NCBI RefSeq assembly: GCF_001995095.2
Contig: NZ_MTSD02000003.1
Location: 186,001-250,000, forward strand
Source: Oceanospirillum linum
GTDB taxonomy: Bacteria > Pseudomonadota > Gammaproteobacteria > Pseudomonadales > Halomonadaceae
Direction of reading: 5' to 3'
Length of the DNA stretch: 64,000 nt
The translations under genes and the position numbers were made by a program. A model generated the notes under the pieces. That model was given only the letters and a program-made list of their open reading frames with translations, searched no databases and was not told the DNA's origin. This document shows positions 37,130-44,695 of this stretch, one piece after another; position 1 is the first letter of the stretch; each line of letters begins with the position of its first letter.

Positions 37130-37417
37130 TTAAGGGACTCTGGATGCCAGCTTTTTATACACCGCATCTTTATCACGTTTTCCGATTGCCAGAACGTAGA
37201 CAACGATCTCATCATCAATAACTTCATACGCCAAACGGTATCCTGCCGTACGCAGCTTAATTTTGTAAACCGCATCAAAGCCCCATAATTTGGCTGAGGG
37301 TACATGAGGGTTCGTCAGCCGCTCTTTCAGCTTCTTTTTAAACTGACTCTGAATCGGCGGTGCAAGCTTATCCCACTCCTTTTTAGCAGCCGGAAGAAAC
37401 TTAAGCCTATAGGTCAT
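37130..37417 (-). CDS. StbE/RelE family toxin
   Basis: 95 residues starting at ATG 37417 (MTYRLKFLPAAKKEWDKL). The body is typical StbE/RelE: IQSQFKKKLKERLTNPHVPS, YKIKLRTAGYRLAYEVID and VLAIGKRDKDAVYKKL. RelE-type toxins cut mRNA on the ribosome. The start overlaps the end of the antitoxin gene by 11 bases, so translation is coupled. It converges on the intact ATPase gene with 11 bases between stops. Confidence 0.88.
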   Translation of the reverse strand: MTYRLKFLPAAKKEWDKLAPPIQSQFKKKLKERLTNPHVPSAKLWGFDAVYKIKLRTAGYRLAYEVIDDEIVVYVLAIGKRDKDAVYKKLASRVP

Positions 37418-37658
37418 CGATATTGACGTCCACCGCCTCAGATAAATCACCACGGCGGCTTTCAACCAGCTTGGTCAGTTCATAATCATCCAGCTGCTCC
37501 ATAAGAAGCTCATACATATCTGCAGGCACCAGATAAGCGGTTGGCTTGTTGTGGTTTAAAATAGCGATGGCCGCGCCGTCTGCTTCGTTAAGCAACGCGG
37601 TCGGGTTTTTCTTCAGCTCAGAGATACTTGCCGAGCAATTCGCCAAAACCTGTCTCAT
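37407..37658 (-). CDS. StbD/Phd-YefM family antitoxin
   Basis: 83 residues from ATG 37658, with GAGGT six bases upstream. QVLANCSASISELKKNPTAL is the Phd/StbD DNA-binding N-terminus. The middle AIAILNHNKPTAYLVPADMY is close to StbD of plasmid R485, and the C-terminus VDVNIDDL is the toxin-wrapping tail. It should repress its own operon with the toxin as co-repressor. Confidence 0.87.
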   Translation of the reverse strand: MRQVLANCSASISELKKNPTALLNEADGAAIAILNHNKPTAYLVPADMYELLMEQLDDYELTKLVESRRGDLSEAVDVNIDDL

Positions 37659-37671
37659 AACACACCTCAAA

Positions 37672-37697
37672 AAGCATCAAATTAAGTGCTTATTATA
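37672..37697 (-). promoter_or_regulatory. Promoter/operator region of the toxin-antitoxin pair
   Basis: On the minus strand a TATAAT -10 (37697-37692) is followed by a small dyad, AAGCA and TGCTT, at 37672-37691. It lies directly before the antitoxin ribosome site and is a plausible autorepression site. Confidence 0.45.
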
Positions 37698-37717
37698 GGT
37701 CTATTTTTTCGATTTGC

Positions 37718-37894
37718 GATAAAAGTGAAAAGCGGCAAAAGGACGCGGGCGAAATCCCTGTAGTCCTATATTCAGAAATGCACACCGGAGAAAACCATCA
37801 AACTCACCGGAACACAGAGTTCTCCCATCACCGAGCAGACGCATATCGTGATGCCGCTTTACTATGCGCAGTTTTTGCCGGAGCGGTGGGGGGT
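37718..37894 (+). pseudogene. Remnant of a third AAA+/DUF4143 copy (3' end only)
   Basis: About 59 codons matching the last part of the intact ATPase (VKSGKRTRAKSL to LPERWG). The CAG codon of the intact copy is TAG here (Leu-stop-Ser), so it cannot be translated through. Its right end is followed by repeat R3, exactly as the truncated copy is followed by R1, so the two shared this flank before divergence. Confidence 0.75.
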
Positions 37895-37924
37895 GAATTA
37901 TGGGTGCCCCGGTTTTACGGCCCA
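37895..37924 (+). repeat. Short interspersed repeat R3
   Basis: GAATTATGGGTGCCCCGG followed by TTTTACGGCCCA. It carries the stop codon of the following minus-strand gene. Confidence 0.7.
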
Positions 37925-38316
37925 TTGCGAAGTGCCAAAATAGCCACGATTAGGCTACCAACCGAAACAATAGCTGCTGCCAGAGCCAAAGCCCCAGGAT
38001 TGCGATTAAGAGCATCGAGGAACCGCTGGCATTTGCTAGCCGATACGGCTTCATAGCCCTCTTTTGTGAAATGAAATTTAAGGCCGTTTTCGGCGAAACG
38101 AAGAAGACCTTTGGCTTCAAGCTCCTTCGCATATTCAAGAACGTGCGACCTAGCCATACCGTTGTTTATTTCGTAAAACTCTTCTGGCAGGTTTTCGACG
38201 CTGTAGGTGGTGTAAAAATCACATTTATCAATATTTCGGACACCGTACCCGAACCGCCGGGTATAGTCTTTATGCAACCAAAGCAAAAACTGCTTTTCGA
38301 CACTAGGCTCGATCAT
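37915..38316 (-). CDS. Unknown protein with helix-turn-helix-like middle and C-terminal membrane helix
   Basis: 133 residues if started at ATG 38316 (MIEPSVEKQFLLWLHKDYTR). The frame also extends to an ATG at 38349 inside repeat R4, giving MGVPDFFVSKS, which I regard as repeat-derived. Residues about 58-90 (HVLEYAKELEAKGLLRFAEN, then LKFHFTKEGYEAV) look like a winged helix. The last 25 residues (ALALAAAIVSVGSLIVAILA) are one membrane helix ending RNGP. I do not recognise the family. The gene fills the space between two copies of the same repeat, with its stop inside R3. Confidence 0.55.
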   Translation of the reverse strand: MIEPSVEKQFLLWLHKDYTRRFGYGVRNIDKCDFYTTYSVENLPEEFYEINNGMARSHVLEYAKELEAKGLLRFAENGLKFHFTKEGYEAVSASKCQRFLDALNRNPGALALAAAIVSVGSLIVAILALRNGP

Positions 38317-38333
38317 AGATTTACTCACAAAAA

Positions 38334-38354
38334 AATCCGGGACACCCATGATTA
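38334..38354 (-). repeat. Short interspersed repeat R4, inverted
   Basis: On the minus strand it reads ATAATCATGGGTGTCCCGG then AT. It is in opposite orientation to R1-R3 and lies at the right end of the island. Confidence 0.65.
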
Positions 38355-38405
38355 TATCTGGGAAAAATCGCTGCTAAGTTTTATCAACAAACCGGCAGTC
38401 CTTTC

Positions 38406-38443
38406 AAAAATCCCCGCTGTTCACTTTTGCAAACAGCGGGGAT
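38406..38443 (-). terminator. Terminator of clpB
   Basis: Arms ATCCCCGCTGTT and AACAGCGGGGAT with a 10-base loop. The minus strand then reads TTTTT. Confidence 0.88.
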
Positions 38444-38475
38444 ATTCAGGTTTTAATATTTAGCTGACAGGCTGA

Positions 38476-41049
38476 TCAAACAAACACCAGTTCGCCATCC
38501 TGCACTTCCACTTTGATAGTGTGTCCCGGTGCGAATTTGCCGGAGAGAATCTCCTGCGCCAGTGGGTTTTCGATCCAGCGTTGCAGGGCGCGTTTCAGCG
38601 GGCGGGCACCGTAAACGGGGTCGAAGCCGACTTCCACTAGCTGTTCCAGCGCCTCTTCCGACAGTTCGATGGTCAGTTCACGCTCATCCAGTCGCTGCTG
38701 TAAACGCTGCAGTTGAATCCGCGCGATGCCTTTCACCGCTTCACGGGCGAGGCTATGGAACACGACAACTTCATCAATACGGTTGATCAACTCAGGGCGG
38801 AAGTGGTTGCCTACCACCTCCATCACTTTGTTTTTCATCTCATCGTACTGCTCGTCTTTACCGCCATAGGCCTGAATCACATCGGAGCCCAGGTTAGAGG
38901 TCATCACGATAACCGTGTTGCGGAAGTCCACGGTACGACCCTGACCATCGGTCAGGCGGCCATCTTCCAGCACCTGCAGCAGAATGTTGAACACGTCCGG
39001 GTGGGCTTTTTCCACCTCATCCAGCAGCACAACAGAGTACGGCTTGCGACGTACGGTTTCGGTCAGATAACCACCCTCTTCATAACCGACATAACCCGGA
39101 GGTGCACCGATCAGGCGGGCTACGGAGTGTTTCTCCATAAACTCAGACATATCGATCCGCACCATCGCCTCTTCGGTATCGAACAGGAACTTCGCCAGTG
39201 ATTTACACAGCTCGGTTTTACCGACACCGGTAGGGCCTAAGAAGAGGAAGGAACCGTTAGGACGGTTCGGATCTGCCAGACCCGCACGGGAGCGACGCAC
39301 CGCATTGGAAACCGCTTCTACGGCTTCTTCCTGTCCGATCACACGCTCATGCAGCGCACCTTCCATCTTGAGCAGTTTGTCCCGCTCGGATTCCAGCATC
39401 TTGCTGACCGGAATACCGGTCCATTTAGAGATCACTTCGGCAATCTCTTCCTCGGTCACGCGATTACGCAGCAACTGATGATCGGTTTCCTCCACCTGGG
39501 AGGCCATCTCCATACTGCGTTCCAGATCCGGGATAATGCCATACTGAATCTCAGACATACGTGCCAGATCACCGTTACGGCGGGCGGACTCCATATCCAG
39601 ACGGGCCTGTTCCAACTGCTCTTTCAGTTGCTGCGCACCCTGTACCGCCGATTTCTCGCTACGCCAGATCTCATCCAGATCAGCGTACTCCCGCTCCAGA
39701 TCTTTAATCACACCTTCCAGATGTGCCAGACGTTTACGGGAGGCATCGTCATTCTCTTTTTTCAGCGCTTCCCGTTCGATCTTTAACTGAATCAGACGGC
39801 GATCCATACGGTCCATCTCTTCCGGTTTGGAGTCCATCTCCATACGGATACGGGAACCCGCTTCATCAATCAGGTCGATCGCTTTGTCCGGCAGCTGGCG
39901 ATCAGTGATATACCGCTGGGATAACTTGGCAGCGGCAATCAGGGCACTATCGGTAATATCCACACCGTGGTGCAGTTCATAGCGCTCCTTCAGGCCACGG
40001 AGAATAGCGATAGTGTCTTCTTCTGTAGGTTCATCCACCTGTACTTTCTGGAAGCGGCGCTCAAGGGCGGCATCTTTTTCGATGTACTGGCGGTATTCAT
40101 CAAGTGTGGTTGCGCCCACGCAATGCAGTTCACCACGGGCCAGAGCAGGCTTGAGCATATTACCGGCATCCATAGCGCCTTCGCCTTTACCTGCGCCAAC
40201 CATGGTGTGCAGCTCATCAATAAAGAGAATAACCTGACCTTCCTGCTTAGCCAGCTCATTCAGCACGGCTTTCAGGCGCTCTTCAAATTCACCGCGATAT
40301 TTTGCGCCGGCAATCAGGGCACCCATATCCAGTGAAAGCACCTGCTTATTTTTCAATCCTTCAGGCACTTCACCATTGATAATGCGCTGAGCCAGACCTT
40401 CCACGATGGCGGTTTTACCCACACCCGGCTCACCAATCAATACCGGGTTATTCTTGGTTCGACGCTGCAGAACCTGAATGGTGCGACGGATCTCATCATC
40501 ACGGCCGATCACAGGATCAAGCTTGCCATCCAGTGCACGTTGGGTCAGGTCGACGGTAAAGCGATCCAGTGACTGGCGCAGCTCTTCGCTATTCGGGTCA
40601 TCCACACTTTCGCCGCCCCGAACCTGATCGATCGCCTTACTTAAAGACTCTTTACTCAGGCCGCAACCGCGGATCAGTTTGCCGGTATCGCCCTTATCCT
40701 GCGCGGCGGCTAATAGCACCAATTCACTGGAAATATAGGAGTCTTTACGCTGCTGAGATTCTTTATCCGCCAGATTAAGCATGCCCCCTAACTCCGGCGA
40801 CATCATAATCTGGCCATCACTGTTACTGATAACAGGCAGGGACTCAAACTGTTCACGCAGCTCATTACGCAGCTTATTAAAATCACCGCCAGCCTGACTG
40901 ATCAGAGGGCGGATAGAACCGTCACGCTGCTCCAGCATTGACAGAATCAGGTGAACCGGCTGCAGTAGATTATGATCATGGCCTACAGCCATGGATTGGG
41001 CATCAGCAAGCGCTTGCTGAAGTTTTCCGGTTAAACGGTCAACACGCAT
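38476..41049 (-). CDS. clpB: ATP-dependent disaggregase ClpB
   Basis: 857 residues, matching E. coli ClpB. It has the N-terminal Clp domain, AAA-1 with Walker [15 protein letters not shown] near 206, the coiled-coil middle domain (about 410-525), AAA-2 with Walker [18 protein letters not shown] near 607 and the C-terminal small domain. With DnaK it extracts proteins from aggregates after heat stress. A sigma-32-type promoter lies about 110 bases upstream and a strong terminator follows. Confidence 0.98.
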   Translation of the reverse strand: MRVDRLTGKLQQALADAQSMAVGHDHNLLQPVHLILSMLEQRDGSIRPLISQAGGDFNKLRNELREQFESLPVISNSDGQIMMSPELGGMLNLADKESQQRKDSYISSELVLLAAAQDKGDTGKLIRGCGLSKESLSKAIDQVRGGESVDDPNSEELRQSLDRFTVDLTQRALDGKLDPVIGRDDEIRRTIQVLQRRTKNNPVLIGEPGVGKTAIVEGLAQRIINGEVPEGLKNKQVLSLDMGALIAGAKYRGEFEERLKAVLNELAKQEGQVILFIDELHTMVGAGKGEGAMDAGNMLKPALARGELHCVGATTLDEYRQYIEKDAALERRFQKVQVDEPTEEDTIAILRGLKERYELHHGVDITDSALIAAAKLSQRYITDRQLPDKAIDLIDEAGSRIRMEMDSKPEEMDRMDRRLIQLKIEREALKKENDDASRKRLAHLEGVIKDLEREYADLDEIWRSEKSAVQGAQQLKEQLEQARLDMESARRNGDLARMSEIQYGIIPDLERSMEMASQVEETDHQLLRNRVTEEEIAEVISKWTGIPVSKMLESERDKLLKMEGALHERVIGQEEAVEAVSNAVRRSRAGLADPNRPNGSFLFLGPTGVGKTELCKSLAKFLFDTEEAMVRIDMSEFMEKHSVARLIGAPPGYVGYEEGGYLTETVRRKPYSVVLLDEVEKAHPDVFNILLQVLEDGRLTDGQGRTVDFRNTVIVMTSNLGSDVIQAYGGKDEQYDEMKNKVMEVVGNHFRPELINRIDEVVVFHSLAREAVKGIARIQLQRLQQRLDERELTIELSEEALEQLVEVGFDPVYGARPLKRALQRWIENPLAQEILSGKFAPGHTIKVEVQDGELVFV

Positions 41050-41156
41050 TTCGTATTCCTCGGTAGACCTGTGTAACCCCGTGATGTGTCGTTGGGCTTT
41101 ATTCAGCCGAAGTAGTGTCGGGGTTTCCGACAGGTGGGTTATTGCTTATACCGGAA

Positions 41157-41184
41157 AGATAGGGGCAAAAAGTACAAGTTCAAG
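41157..41184 (-). promoter_or_regulatory. Sigma-32 (heat-shock) promoter of clpB
   Basis: On the minus strand CTTGAAC (41184-41178) is followed after 12 bases by CCCCTATCT (41165-41157). This is close to the RpoH consensus CTTGAAA and CCCCATNT. It lies about 110 bases before the clpB start. Confidence 0.75.
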
Positions 41185-41259
41185 GCTGACGGGGGTTTTA
41201 TGGCATCAAAGAGGTTGATATAGATCAGAATTGAGAGGCTTATTTGCTATTCAGGACAT

Positions 41260-41290
41260 AGCTTGGATAAGCCAAAGGTGCCATCCGACA
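41260..41290. repeat. REP-like palindrome, copy 1
   Basis: GCTTGGATAAGCC, then CATCCGACA: an imperfect inverted repeat (TTGGAT and ATCCGA, pairing with G-T) of the GGATAAGC...ATCCGAC type common in gammaproteobacterial intergenic regions. Confidence 0.6.
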
Positions 41291-41404
41291 TCATCGGGAA
41301 CGAAGCAGGGAGATGACGGGCAAACACCGCCTTTTAAAATATCGGAAGGCGCGCCCACGGCGCTTTTCCGTCCTACAGTTACTTGCCGGATATCGCTTAA
41401 AGTC

Positions 41405-41436
41405 GTAGGTTGGATAAGCCGCAGGCACCATCCGAC
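41405..41436. repeat. REP-like palindrome, copy 2
   Basis: GTAGGTTGGATAAGCC, then CACCATCCGACA. Same element and orientation as the copy 115 bases to the left. It lies seven bases beyond the pgeF stop and could stabilise or end that transcript. Confidence 0.65.
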
Positions 41437-41442
41437 AGCAGG

Positions 41443-42187
41443 TTACTCCGCCAACCAGATAATACTGGCCATGCGGCCGGTCTGTCCGTCACGCCGGTAG
41501 GAGTAGAAGCGTTTACGTTCTGCGTAGGTACAGAAAGCCCCACCGTAAACCTGATCAACACCCCGCTCCGCCAGTTTCAGTCGCGCCAGCTGATACAGGT
41601 CGGCCATATAATGATTCAGGCGGAAGGGGCTTGGCTCAAAGCAGTCAAAACTTTGCGGCAGCTGTTCAACAAAACGCTGACGGACTTCGTCACCCACTTC
41701 AAAGTGTTTGCTGCTGATGGCGGGACCTAACCAAACCAGGGTTTTCTCCGGCTCAATATTCAGCTTATCCAACGTCGCCTCCAGTACCCCATCAGCCAGC
41801 CCGCGCCAACCGGCATGAGCCACGCCCACTTTGTCGCCCTCTTCTGAACAGAAGAATACCGGCAGGCAATCAGCGGTCATCACAACACAGGCATAGTCAG
41901 AGTTAAAAGCTACAGCGGCATCCGCTTCAATATCAGGGGTAAAGCTGTCAGCAACACAGGTACTGTGAGTTTGATTCAGCCAGAGCAGAGGCTGATCTTT
42001 ACCCACAAAGTTTTGCAGATCTTCCCGGGCCATCGCAACGTTAGCGGGATTATCACCAACGTGCTCTGCCATATTGAAATGATCAAAGGGTGGTTTGCTA
42101 CCCCCCCCGCTCACGGGAGGTAACCAGCGCCTTCACATTTTTCGGTGCAGGCCAGTGGGGGGCCATAAAGGCAAAGGCGTTACGCAT
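41443..42187 (-). CDS. pgeF: Purine nucleoside phosphorylase/laccase-domain protein (YfiH/PgeF), frame broken at a G8 tract
   Basis: The expected gene starts at ATG 42187, overlapping the rluD stop as TAATG. It reads APHWPAPKNVKALVTSRERG, the family N-terminus. At eight consecutive G (minus strand, 42101-42108) the frame shifts and would stop. With seven G it continues as GGSKPPFDHFNMAEHVGD and on to the normal end. Motifs of the Cu-oxidase_4 family follow: WLNQTHSTC, TADCLPVFF and VGVAHAGWRGL with the metal ligands. A GTG at 42114 could start a 223-residue shorter form lacking about 25 residues. Proposed roles are purine nucleoside phosphorolysis and peptidoglycan-editing amidase activity. 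The break may be real, phase-variable or a sequencing error. Confidence 0.85.
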
Positions 42188-43140
42188 TAATCTTCCAGAT
42201 CCGTTTCCAGAGCATCCAGCAGCTTGAGGAAGTCACTGGGAAGATCAATTTCCCATTCCATAAGACCCCCTGTGGCAGGGTGCCAAAGCTCCAGCCGCTT
42301 CGCGTGCAGCGCCTGTCGGGTGAAATGGCGCAGAGCCTGCTTTAAGCCTTCACTGCTGCCTGCAGGCAAGCGCATACGGCCACCGTACACAGGGTCGCCC
42401 ACCAAAGGATAATTAATATGAGACATATGCACACGGATCTGGTGCGTTCGACCAGTCTCCAGCTTACAACGAATATGAGTATGCCCCCGAAAGCGCTCAA
42501 GCACCCGGTAGTGTGTAACAGCGGGCTTACCGGTTTGTGTAACGGTCATTCGTTTTCGGTCTTTCTCATGTCGTCCAATAGGGGCGTCAACTTTACCGCC
42601 ACCTGTCATCACGCCAACAGCCACAGCTTCATATTCACGTCCCATGGAACGATCCTGCAGCTGCTCAACTAAGGCATTCTGTGCCATCAGATTCTTAGCG
42701 ACGACCATCAGACCTGTGGTGTCTTTATCCAGACGATGCACAATACCCGCACGGGGCAGATGCGCCATATCCGGGGCGTGGTGCAACAGTGCATTCAGCA
42801 AGGTGCCGTTCTGATGGCCTGCCGCCGGATGAACAACAAGACCCGCCGGTTTGTTGATCACAAGAATATCGTTATCTTCATAAACGATATCCAATGCGAT
42901 GTCCTGGGCGACCCACTCGTCATTGTTCTCTTCAGTGGCTTCGATTTTCAGTGCTTCGCCGCCGTTCAGTTTCTCTTTCGGCTTGCGCTGCGCACCGTTG
43001 ACGGTCAGTTCACCGGATTTAATCCAGCTTTGCAGGCGGGAGCGCGAGTAATCGGGAAAGAGCTCTGCGGCAATCTGATCCAGACGGGAACCGCTAAGTT
43101 CAAAAGGGACAGTTGCTTGCAGCGAGATTGATTCAGCCAT
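42187..43140 (-). CDS. rluD: 23S rRNA pseudouridine(1911/1915/1917) synthase RluD
   Basis: 317 residues from ATG 43140 (MAESISLQATVPFELSGSRL). The N-terminal S4 domain contains FPDYSRSRLQSWIKSGELTV. The catalytic Asp lies in AGIVHRLDKDTTGLMVVAKN, followed by KLETGRTHQIRVHMSHINYP. It modifies helix 69 of 23S rRNA. The frame extends to 43266 but that part would overlap the bamD promoter; the chosen start fits the family, although no clear ribosome site precedes it. Divergent from bamD and coupled to pgeF, the arrangement seen in E. coli. Confidence 0.95.
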   Translation of the reverse strand: MAESISLQATVPFELSGSRLDQIAAELFPDYSRSRLQSWIKSGELTVNGAQRKPKEKLNGGEALKIEATEENNDEWVAQDIALDIVYEDNDILVINKPAGLVVHPAAGHQNGTLLNALLHHAPDMAHLPRAGIVHRLDKDTTGLMVVAKNLMAQNALVEQLQDRSMGREYEAVAVGVMTGGGKVDAPIGRHEKDRKRMTVTQTGKPAVTHYRVLERFRGHTHIRCKLETGRTHQIRVHMSHINYPLVGDPVYGGRMRLPAGSSEGLKQALRHFTRQALHAKRLELWHPATGGLMEWEIDLPSDFLKLLDALETDLED

Positions 43141-43327
43141 GAATGAATAAAGGTCCGGGTAAGAGTTAATATCTGAACCTAAACGCCTTGAAGTATGAAA
43201 CTCCGGCGGGCTCAGGGTGTCAAAGAAAGGCTCGCAACGGCCCAATGACAAATACGTATTTATCATCGGCCTGTGCTATAGTCATTCGCCGTTCATTCTA
43301 CCATTGAAAACAGCTCTTTTGGTGATT

Positions 43328-44245
43328 ATGCGTAAGCCAGTTTCTTTCCCTCATTATAAACGCTGCAGCCGCAATGCCCATTTGGGCAAGTCTGTCTGCT
43401 CCCGATTGTTATCCCGCCAGTCTTTACTGGCTGCTTTTGCAGGTCTGGCACTTATGCTGGCAGGTTGTGCCAGTGATCAGTCTGCAGCAGATTTAGCCAA
43501 AGCTGAACGTACGCTTTACCTGGAGGCCAGGAACGCTCTGGAAGGCAACAACTTTATTCGCAGTCTTGAGCTACTGGAAGCCCTAGAAACCAAGTACCCA
43601 CTGGGCCGCTTTTCAGAACAGGCTTTGCTGGAACAGGTCTATGCCCAGTTTCGTAATCAGGATTACGAAACAGCCCGAGCAACAGCTGACCGCTTTATTC
43701 GCCTGCATCCACGGCATGCTCAGGTTGACTATGCCTATTATATGAAAGGGATGTCGTCGTATATGGCTGGCCGCTATATGCTGGAAGGCCTGGAGCTGAT
43801 AGATATCTCAGAGCGTGACCTTGGTGCCACACGGGATGCTTTCTCTGACTTCGATAACTTTCTGCGCCGTTTCCCGGATAGCCGCTATGCTTTCGATGCC
43901 CGCCAGCGGATGCTTTATATCCGTAATGTACTGGCCCGTCGTGAGATCTTTATCGCACAGTTTTATATCCGCAAGAGCGGTTATGTTGCTGCAATCAAGC
44001 GCAGTCAGTTTGCACTGGAAAATTATCCGACAGCCGGAATTTCAGGTGATGCATTGGCGACATTATCAGAGGCATATCTGCATCTCGGCATGGAGGAAGA
44101 AGCCCGTGAAGCGCTTGACCTGCTGAAATCCCAGTACCCTGAGCATAAGCAGCTAACCTCAAACGGACAGCTGAAACTGCTTAAACCTTTGGGCGAAGGC
44201 AGCAAAGCCCCATGGGAAGCACTGATTCCGGACGTATTTAGTTAA
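43328..44245 (+). CDS. bamD: Outer-membrane assembly lipoprotein BamD (ComL)
   Basis: 305 residues from ATG 43328. The signal region ends in FAGLALMLAGCASD with a clear lipobox. Before it comes a basic stretch of about 30 residues that is longer than usual, so a later start is possible. TPR-like helices follow (LYLEARNALEGNNFIRSLEL, YPLGRFSEQALLEQVYAQFR, YAFDARQRMLYIRN). BamD is an essential partner of BamA in folding outer-membrane proteins. Divergent from rluD as in E. coli. Confidence 0.93.
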   Translation: MRKPVSFPHYKRCSRNAHLGKSVCSRLLSRQSLLAAFAGLALMLAGCASDQSAADLAKAERTLYLEARNALEGNNFIRSLELLEALETKYPLGRFSEQALLEQVYAQFRNQDYETARATADRFIRLHPRHAQVDYAYYMKGMSSYMAGRYMLEGLELIDISERDLGATRDAFSDFDNFLRRFPDSRYAFDARQRMLYIRNVLARREIFIAQFYIRKSGYVAAIKRSQFALENYPTAGISGDALATLSEAYLHLGMEEEAREALDLLKSQYPEHKQLTSNGQLKLLKPLGEGSKAPWEALIPDVFS

Positions 44246-44323
44246 GGTATGGATCAGTAATGAGGCAGATATTAATCAGGCTCTGCGCTCAAACAGAAAC
44301 GCTATTCAGCTTAGGATGACATT

Positions 44324-44593
44324 ATGGGTTTTATTATTTTCCGCTTAATCATCTTTATCGGTATTGTCTGGCTGGGCATTCGCCTGTTAAAAGCTTACAA
44401 CCAGAGGAAGCTGCAATCCCAAAGCAACGGGACGGCATCTGAAAAGCGTGCAGCAGACTCACAACAGATGGTTCAGTGCAGATACTGCAACCTTCACCTG
44501 CCCCAGTCAGATGCAGTGAAGCATGAAAACCTTTGGTTTTGCTGCCATGAACATAAGCAGCACTTTCTGGATAGCGGCCCTGAGAAAAAATAG
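44324..44593 (+). CDS. PP0621 family protein
   Basis: 89 residues: one N-terminal membrane helix (FIIFRLIIFIGIVWLGIRLL), a polar linker and a small metal-binding knuckle (MVQCRYCNLHLPQSDAV, then WFCCHEHKQHFLD). This helix plus Cys-x2-Cys layout is that of the small gammaproteobacterial PP0621 family, whose function is unknown. It follows bamD by 78 bases on the same strand and ends at a strong terminator. Confidence 0.75.
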   Translation: MGFIIFRLIIFIGIVWLGIRLLKAYNQRKLQSQSNGTASEKRAADSQQMVQCRYCNLHLPQSDAVKHENLWFCCHEHKQHFLDSGPEKK

Positions 44594-44634
44594 GCGGTAC
44601 CGTTTCCTGTAAACGGGTCTCTGGAAAACAGAAA

Positions 44635-44678
44635 GGGTGTGGATAACCGGGAAAAGCCAGTTATCCACACCCTTTTTT
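44635..44678. terminator. Terminator between the PP0621-family gene and thiO
   Basis: Perfect 13-bp arms GGGTGTGGATAAC and GTTATCCACACCC with a 12-base loop, then TTTTTT on the plus strand. It lies between convergent genes. Confidence 0.9.
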
Positions 44679-44695
44679 ATGGATACCTATCGGTC

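Larger units (their letters stand above)
41050..41442. other. Intergenic region clpB/pgeF
   Basis: About 390 bases holding the clpB heat-shock promoter (41157-41184), a small hairpin TGTCGG/CCGACA in the clpB leader near 41117-41133, and two REP-like palindromes further right. No gene seen. Confidence 0.6.

Noticed and set aside
35054-38354. Integron cassette array
   Set aside because: The repeats lack GTTRRRY core sites and the folded attC layout, and no integrase gene is seen.
41443-42114. Accepting the GTG-started 223-residue frame as the whole pgeF gene
   Set aside because: The family N-terminus is present just upstream in another frame, joined by the G8 tract, and coupled to rluD.
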